Assembly (NCBI RefSeq): GCF_000938255.1 | Contig: NZ_JYMR01000053.1 | Coordinates: forward strand, 1-64,000 | Direction of reading: 5' to 3' | Source of the DNA: Bradyrhizobium sp. LTSP849 | Lineage (GTDB): Bacteria > Pseudomonadota > Alphaproteobacteria > Rhizobiales > Xanthobacteraceae | Length of the DNA stretch: 64,000 bases | Shown: positions 60,955-64,000 of the stretch, piece after piece | How positions within the stretch are numbered: position 1 is the first letter of the stretch | Layout: each line of letters opens with the position of its first letter | Notes under the pieces: generated by a model | The model's database searches: none | What the model saw: only the letters and a program-made list of their open reading frames with translations | Told to the model about the DNA's origin: nothing | Program-made: the position numbers and the translations under genes

Positions 60955-62088
60955 TTAGCGCGGGGCGATGTCGCCCCTCGCCCAGTCCTCGCGCGTACGC
61001 CGGTAGAACTCTTCGAATGTCCCGTGTGCGATCGCGTCCCTGATGCCCTGCATCAGGAACTGGTAGTAAGCGATATTGATCTCGGATAGCAGCATCGCCC
61101 CCAGCGTCTCGCCCGCCTTGACGAGATGGTGCAGGTAGGCGCGCGCATAAGCGTGCGTCGACGGCCATGAGCTCTCCTCGTCGAGGGGACGCGGATCATC
61201 GGCGTGGCGCGCGTTGCGCAGGTTCACCTGGCCGAAGCGGGTGAAGGCGACGCCATGCCGGCCATTGCGGGTCGGCATCACGCAGTCGAACATGTCGATG
61301 CCACGCTTCACCGCCTCGAGAATGTCATCGGGCGTGCCGACGCCCATCAGATAGCGCGGCCGGTCCGACGGCAGCGCCGGCGCGGTCTCGTCGATCATCG
61401 CCAGCATTACGGCCTGCGGCTCGCCGACGGCAAGGCCGCCGATCGCATAGCCGTGGAAGCCGATCTCGACCAGGCCTGCGGCACTTGCATGACGAAGCTG
61501 CGGGACGTCGCCGCCCTGCACGATGCCGAACAGCATGTAGCCGTCCGGCGCGCTTTCGAACGCGCGCTTGCTTCGTTCGGCCCAGCGCAGCGACAGGCGC
61601 ATCGCGCGCTCGATGTCGTCGCGTTCGGCCGGCAGCCGCACGCATTCGTCCATCTGCATGGCGATGTCGGATCCGAGTAAGCGCTGCACCTCGATCGAGC
61701 GCTCGGGCGACAGTTCGACCTTGGCACCGTCGATATGCGAGCGGAAGGTGACGGCGTTCTCGGTGACCTTGCGCAAATCCGACAGCGACATCACCTGGAA
61801 GCCGCCGGAATCCGTGAGCATCGGCCCATTCCAGCCGGTGAACCTCTGCAAGCCCCCGAGCGCAGCGATGCGCTCCGCGCCGGGGCGCAGCATCAAATGG
61901 TAGGTGTTGCCGAGCACGATGTCAGCGCCGGCGTCGCGCACCTCGCGCCAGTGCATGCCCTTCATGGCGCCGGCGGTGCCAACCGGCATGAAGGCCGGCG
62001 TCCGCACCACCCCATGCGGCGTGGTCAGGCGGCCGGTGCGCGCGGCGCCGTCGGTGGCGAGCAGTTCGAAATGATTGGATAGATTCAT
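60955..62088 (-). CDS. tgt: Queuine tRNA-ribosyltransferase Tgt lacking the zinc site
   Basis: 377 residues. It swaps G34 for preQ1 in GUN-anticodon tRNAs. Active-site residues are present: D93 in DSGGFQ, DEC 147-149, GGLAVGE 217-223 and the nucleophile D268 in FDCVMPTRNG. The structural zinc site of bacterial Tgt (CxCxxC plus His; C302, C304, C307 and H333 in E. coli) is absent: the block reads DEESSWPSTH (303-312) and the His aligns with I337 in LLSEINIAYYQ. Fold otherwise intact, so the enzyme may be zinc-independent. The start at 62088 (MNLSNHFELL) gives the family length. Confidence 0.93.
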   Translation of the reverse strand: MNLSNHFELLATDGAARTGRLTTPHGVVRTPAFMPVGTAGAMKGMHWREVRDAGADIVLGNTYHLMLRPGAERIAALGGLQRFTGWNGPMLTDSGGFQVMSLSDLRKVTENAVTFRSHIDGAKVELSPERSIEVQRLLGSDIAMQMDECVRLPAERDDIERAMRLSLRWAERSKRAFESAPDGYMLFGIVQGGDVPQLRHASAAGLVEIGFHGYAIGGLAVGEPQAVMLAMIDETAPALPSDRPRYLMGVGTPDDILEAVKRGIDMFDCVMPTRNGRHGVAFTRFGQVNLRNARHADDPRPLDEESSWPSTHAYARAYLHHLVKAGETLGAMLLSEINIAYYQFLMQGIRDAIAHGTFEEFYRRTREDWARGDIAPR

Positions 62089-62195
62089 GGCGGTGCTTAT
62101 TGCGTGTCGGGACATGTCGATCAACCCGCCCGGACCATGATGCCCCAGACTGGGACACCGCTGACGTGGACGTGATACTCGCTCCCGCTTGTTAA

Positions 62196-62220
62196 ATAAA
62201 ACGATACAGTGTAGTTTTAT
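62196..62220. promoter_or_regulatory. TetR-type operator palindrome
   Basis: ATAAAAC (62196-62202) and GTTTTAT (62214-62220) are exact inverted copies, with the palindrome TACAGTGTA (62205-62213) between them. It is 51 bases before the patatin-like lipoprotein gene, in the gap divergent from tgt. The form fits TetR-family operators, and a TetR gene lies downstream at 63609. Confidence 0.55.
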
Positions 62221-62270
62221 CCAGGGGTTGGACGAGATGCCGCGGTGAAGTTGCCGGCGGCATTACAAGC

Positions 62271-63473
62271 GTGATCGCCAGCCGCCGACCGATGCCCTTC
62301 CCCTCATGTTCGACTGACGCGTCCGGCCTCTCACACGGCTGGCTAAGGCAGGCAGGCGCTCGCCTGATCGAGTTATTCGTCCTGGTGTGCAGCCTGGCGC
62401 TCGCCGGCTGCACCTCCCTGCCGCGCACACCCTACACCGCCGCCGACGCCGCCGTCTCGCGCGTGCTCGATATCGACGGCTTGCGGCGCTACACCGACGA
62501 GCCCGTCACGAAATTCAGCTTCGCAAAGGACAATAGCGCGGCGACCGGGAGCTATTTGGCGCTTTCCGGCGGCGGCGCGGATGGCGCCTACGGCGTCGGC
62601 GTGTTGAACGGCTGGAGCGCGGCCGGCACCCGGCCCGCCTTCTCGGTCGTCTCGGGCGTGAGCACCGGCGGCCTGATCGCGCCCTTTGCGTTTCTTGGGT
62701 CCCAATATGACGACACGCTGAGGGAGCTCTACACCAGCGGCCTCGCGGAAAGCCTGCTGAGCGATCCCAGCATCATGCGTGTGCTGTTCAGCTCCGGCCT
62801 GTTCGGCAACACGCGATTGCGCGAGCTGGTGGCGCGCTATGTCGGGCCGGAGATCATGGCGCAGGTCGCCCGCGAAAACGCCAAGGGCCGACGGCTGCTG
62901 GTGGTCACGACCGATCTCGACACCCAGCGGACCGCCATTTGGGACATGGGCAAGATCGCCGCGGTCGGCACGCCCGAGGCGCTCAAGCTGTTTCGCGACG
63001 TGATGGCGGCCTCCGCCAGCATTCCCCTGGTGTTTCCGCCGATCATGATCGAAGCCGAAGGCCAAGGCCGCAAGTTTCAGGAGATGCATGTCGACGGCGG
63101 CGTGACGGCCCCGGTGCTGACGCTGCCGGAGGCCCTGCTCTTCCAGGGTCGCCTGCCCGGCAACGCGAAGATGGACATCTACATCCTCGTCAACAAGAAG
63201 ATCGAACGAAACTTCGAACTTGTCGCCAACGGCACGATCGATGTCGCCTCACGCAGCCTGTCCTCGATCACCCAGTCGCAGACGCGCTCGATCATCTTCT
63301 CGACCTACGATTTCGCAAAGCGCAACCGGCTGGGCTTTCATCTCTCCTATATCGAACGCGATTATCCAGCGCCGGCTTCGGAAGGGTTCGACACGGCCTA
63401 TATGCGGGCGCTGTACCAATACGGATATGAGAAAGCCGCAAGCGGCCAGGCCTGGACCTCGAGGATGCCTTAA
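62271..63473 (+). CDS. Patatin-like phospholipase, putative lipoprotein
   Basis: 400 residues. A hydrophobic stretch ends in the lipobox LALAGC (Cys47), so it is likely a lipoprotein. Patatin catalytic elements: oxyanion loop SGGGADGAYGVG (about 99-110), the nucleophile S131 in GVSTG, and the Asp of DGG (D275) in MHVDGGV. Such enzymes hydrolyse phospholipids at the membrane. The start is GTG 62271; ATG 62292 is possible and would shorten the signal. Preceded by a TetR-type palindrome. Confidence 0.85.
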   Translation: MIASRRPMPFPSCSTDASGLSHGWLRQAGARLIELFVLVCSLALAGCTSLPRTPYTAADAAVSRVLDIDGLRRYTDEPVTKFSFAKDNSAATGSYLALSGGGADGAYGVGVLNGWSAAGTRPAFSVVSGVSTGGLIAPFAFLGSQYDDTLRELYTSGLAESLLSDPSIMRVLFSSGLFGNTRLRELVARYVGPEIMAQVARENAKGRRLLVVTTDLDTQRTAIWDMGKIAAVGTPEALKLFRDVMAASASIPLVFPPIMIEAEGQGRKFQEMHVDGGVTAPVLTLPEALLFQGRLPGNAKMDIYILVNKKIERNFELVANGTIDVASRSLSSITQSQTRSIIFSTYDFAKRNRLGFHLSYIERDYPAPASEGFDTAYMRALYQYGYEKAASGQAWTSRMP

Positions 63474-63608
63474 AGCCGCGCCTGCGGAACGACGTCGCAC
63501 TGAGACCGTTGACGATACGACCAATTCGGCCAGATTCGCGATGACGCCCCGGCTGCTGCGCGTTATAGAGCAATGACCATTGTCAGGAACGCGCAGGAAT
63601 CATTGGGC

Positions 63609-64000
63609 ATGGGATTGGCTGCGACCAAGGCAAGAACGGCAACGCCGCGACGCGAGGTGTCGAAATCGCGCGGCGGCCGTCCGACGAAAAGCGCCGCGAT
63701 CGAGCGCGATCAGCGGCTGATCGAGGTCGCCACCCGCTTGTTCCTGGACCGCGGTTTCGACGCAACCTCGCTCGATGCGGTCGCGGAAGCGGCCCGGGTG
63801 AGCAAGCCCACCGTCTATGCCCGCTACGGCGACAAGCGCGGGCTGTTCACGGCCGTGCTGAGGCGCGAGATCTCGCGCTGGCTTGCCCCATTGTCCGCGG
63901 CAGCCGAAACACAGCTCGGCAGCTCGTCCGACATTTCGGTCGAGCAGCGGCTGGTCGAGATCGGGCAGGAGATGCTGAGCTTCACCTGCGGGCCTGATGC
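63609..64000 (+). CDS. TetR-family regulator, 5' part only (cut by window edge)
   Basis: The frame is open to the window end. A basic N-terminus (RGGRPTKSAAIERDQRL), then the TetR HTH: LIEVATRLFLDRGFDATSLD, VAEAARVSKPTVYARYGDKR and GLFTAVLRREISRW, followed by the ligand-binding domain start. The ATG at 63609 has AGGAA nine bases upstream; the ATG at 63573 is an alternative adding 12 residues. Its likely target is the palindrome at 62196, and efflux genes may follow outside the window. Confidence 0.88.
   Translation, partial: MGLAATKARTATPRREVSKSRGGRPTKSAAIERDQRLIEVATRLFLDRGFDATSLDAVAEAARVSKPTVYARYGDKRGLFTAVLRREISRWLAPLSAAAETQLGSSSDISVEQRLVEIGQEMLSFTCGPD

Overview
The window looks like chromosomal DNA of a Bradyrhizobium or a close relative (Alphaproteobacteria, Hyphomicrobiales). 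It is GC-rich with strong third-position GC. It carries the ndvC/ndvB locus for cyclic beta-(1,3)(1,6)-glucan that is characteristic of Bradyrhizobium, and several dispersed palindromic repeats of the kind seen in that genus. The species call is inference from gene families, not from a search.

Layout. 1-231: the 5' end of an IS110-type transposase cut by the window edge. 571-2589: (S)-ureidoglycine aminohydrolase convergent with a fatty acid desaturase. 2807-8920: sdhE-mfd on the minus strand, divergent from recG. 8917-14591: two NAD(P) reductases, a FlaR-like P-loop protein, a Cys-rich secreted protein, a DUF502 membrane protein and glmS. 14813-17950: glmU and an envelope protein with a SPOR-like end. 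18029-24059: membrane proteins and the ndv locus (ndvC, a secreted 197-aa protein, ndvB). 24399: tRNA-Lys(UUU), followed by about 4 kb of small, lineage-specific genes.

28510-40411 is the main accessory system: a LysR regulator divergent from a tight, co-directional cluster. It encodes a Dabb-domain protein, maleylacetate reductase, an amidohydrolase, a 3-hydroxyisobutyrate-dehydrogenase-like enzyme, hydroxyquinol 1,2-dioxygenase, a GlcD-type flavoprotein, a complete ribose-type ABC importer and a YciI protein. The dioxygenase and maleylacetate reductase make the lower hydroxyquinol pathway (hydroxyquinol to maleylacetate to 3-oxoadipate). The upper enzymes and importer suggest a dedicated route from an unidentified substrate.

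40590-53563 holds mostly single genes (Nudix, AI-2E exporter family, outer-membrane beta-barrel, acetoacetyl-CoA synthetase, formyltransferase-like, RidA, EamA transporter, a secreted caspase-like protein) and a nest of three repeat families at 43980-44851. 53620-59209 is a second catabolic unit: LysR, a monomeric sarcosine/N-methyl-amino-acid oxidase, and a polar amino acid ABC importer. 59288-64000 has an orphan BrnA-type antitoxin, cysK, a zinc-ribbon protein, tgt (lacking all four zinc ligands), a patatin-like lipoprotein behind a TetR-type palindrome, and the start of a TetR regulator.

The points most worth a second look are the hydroxyquinol cluster, the zinc-less tgt, an apparent ATT start codon for ndvC, and the stacked repeats near 44 kb.
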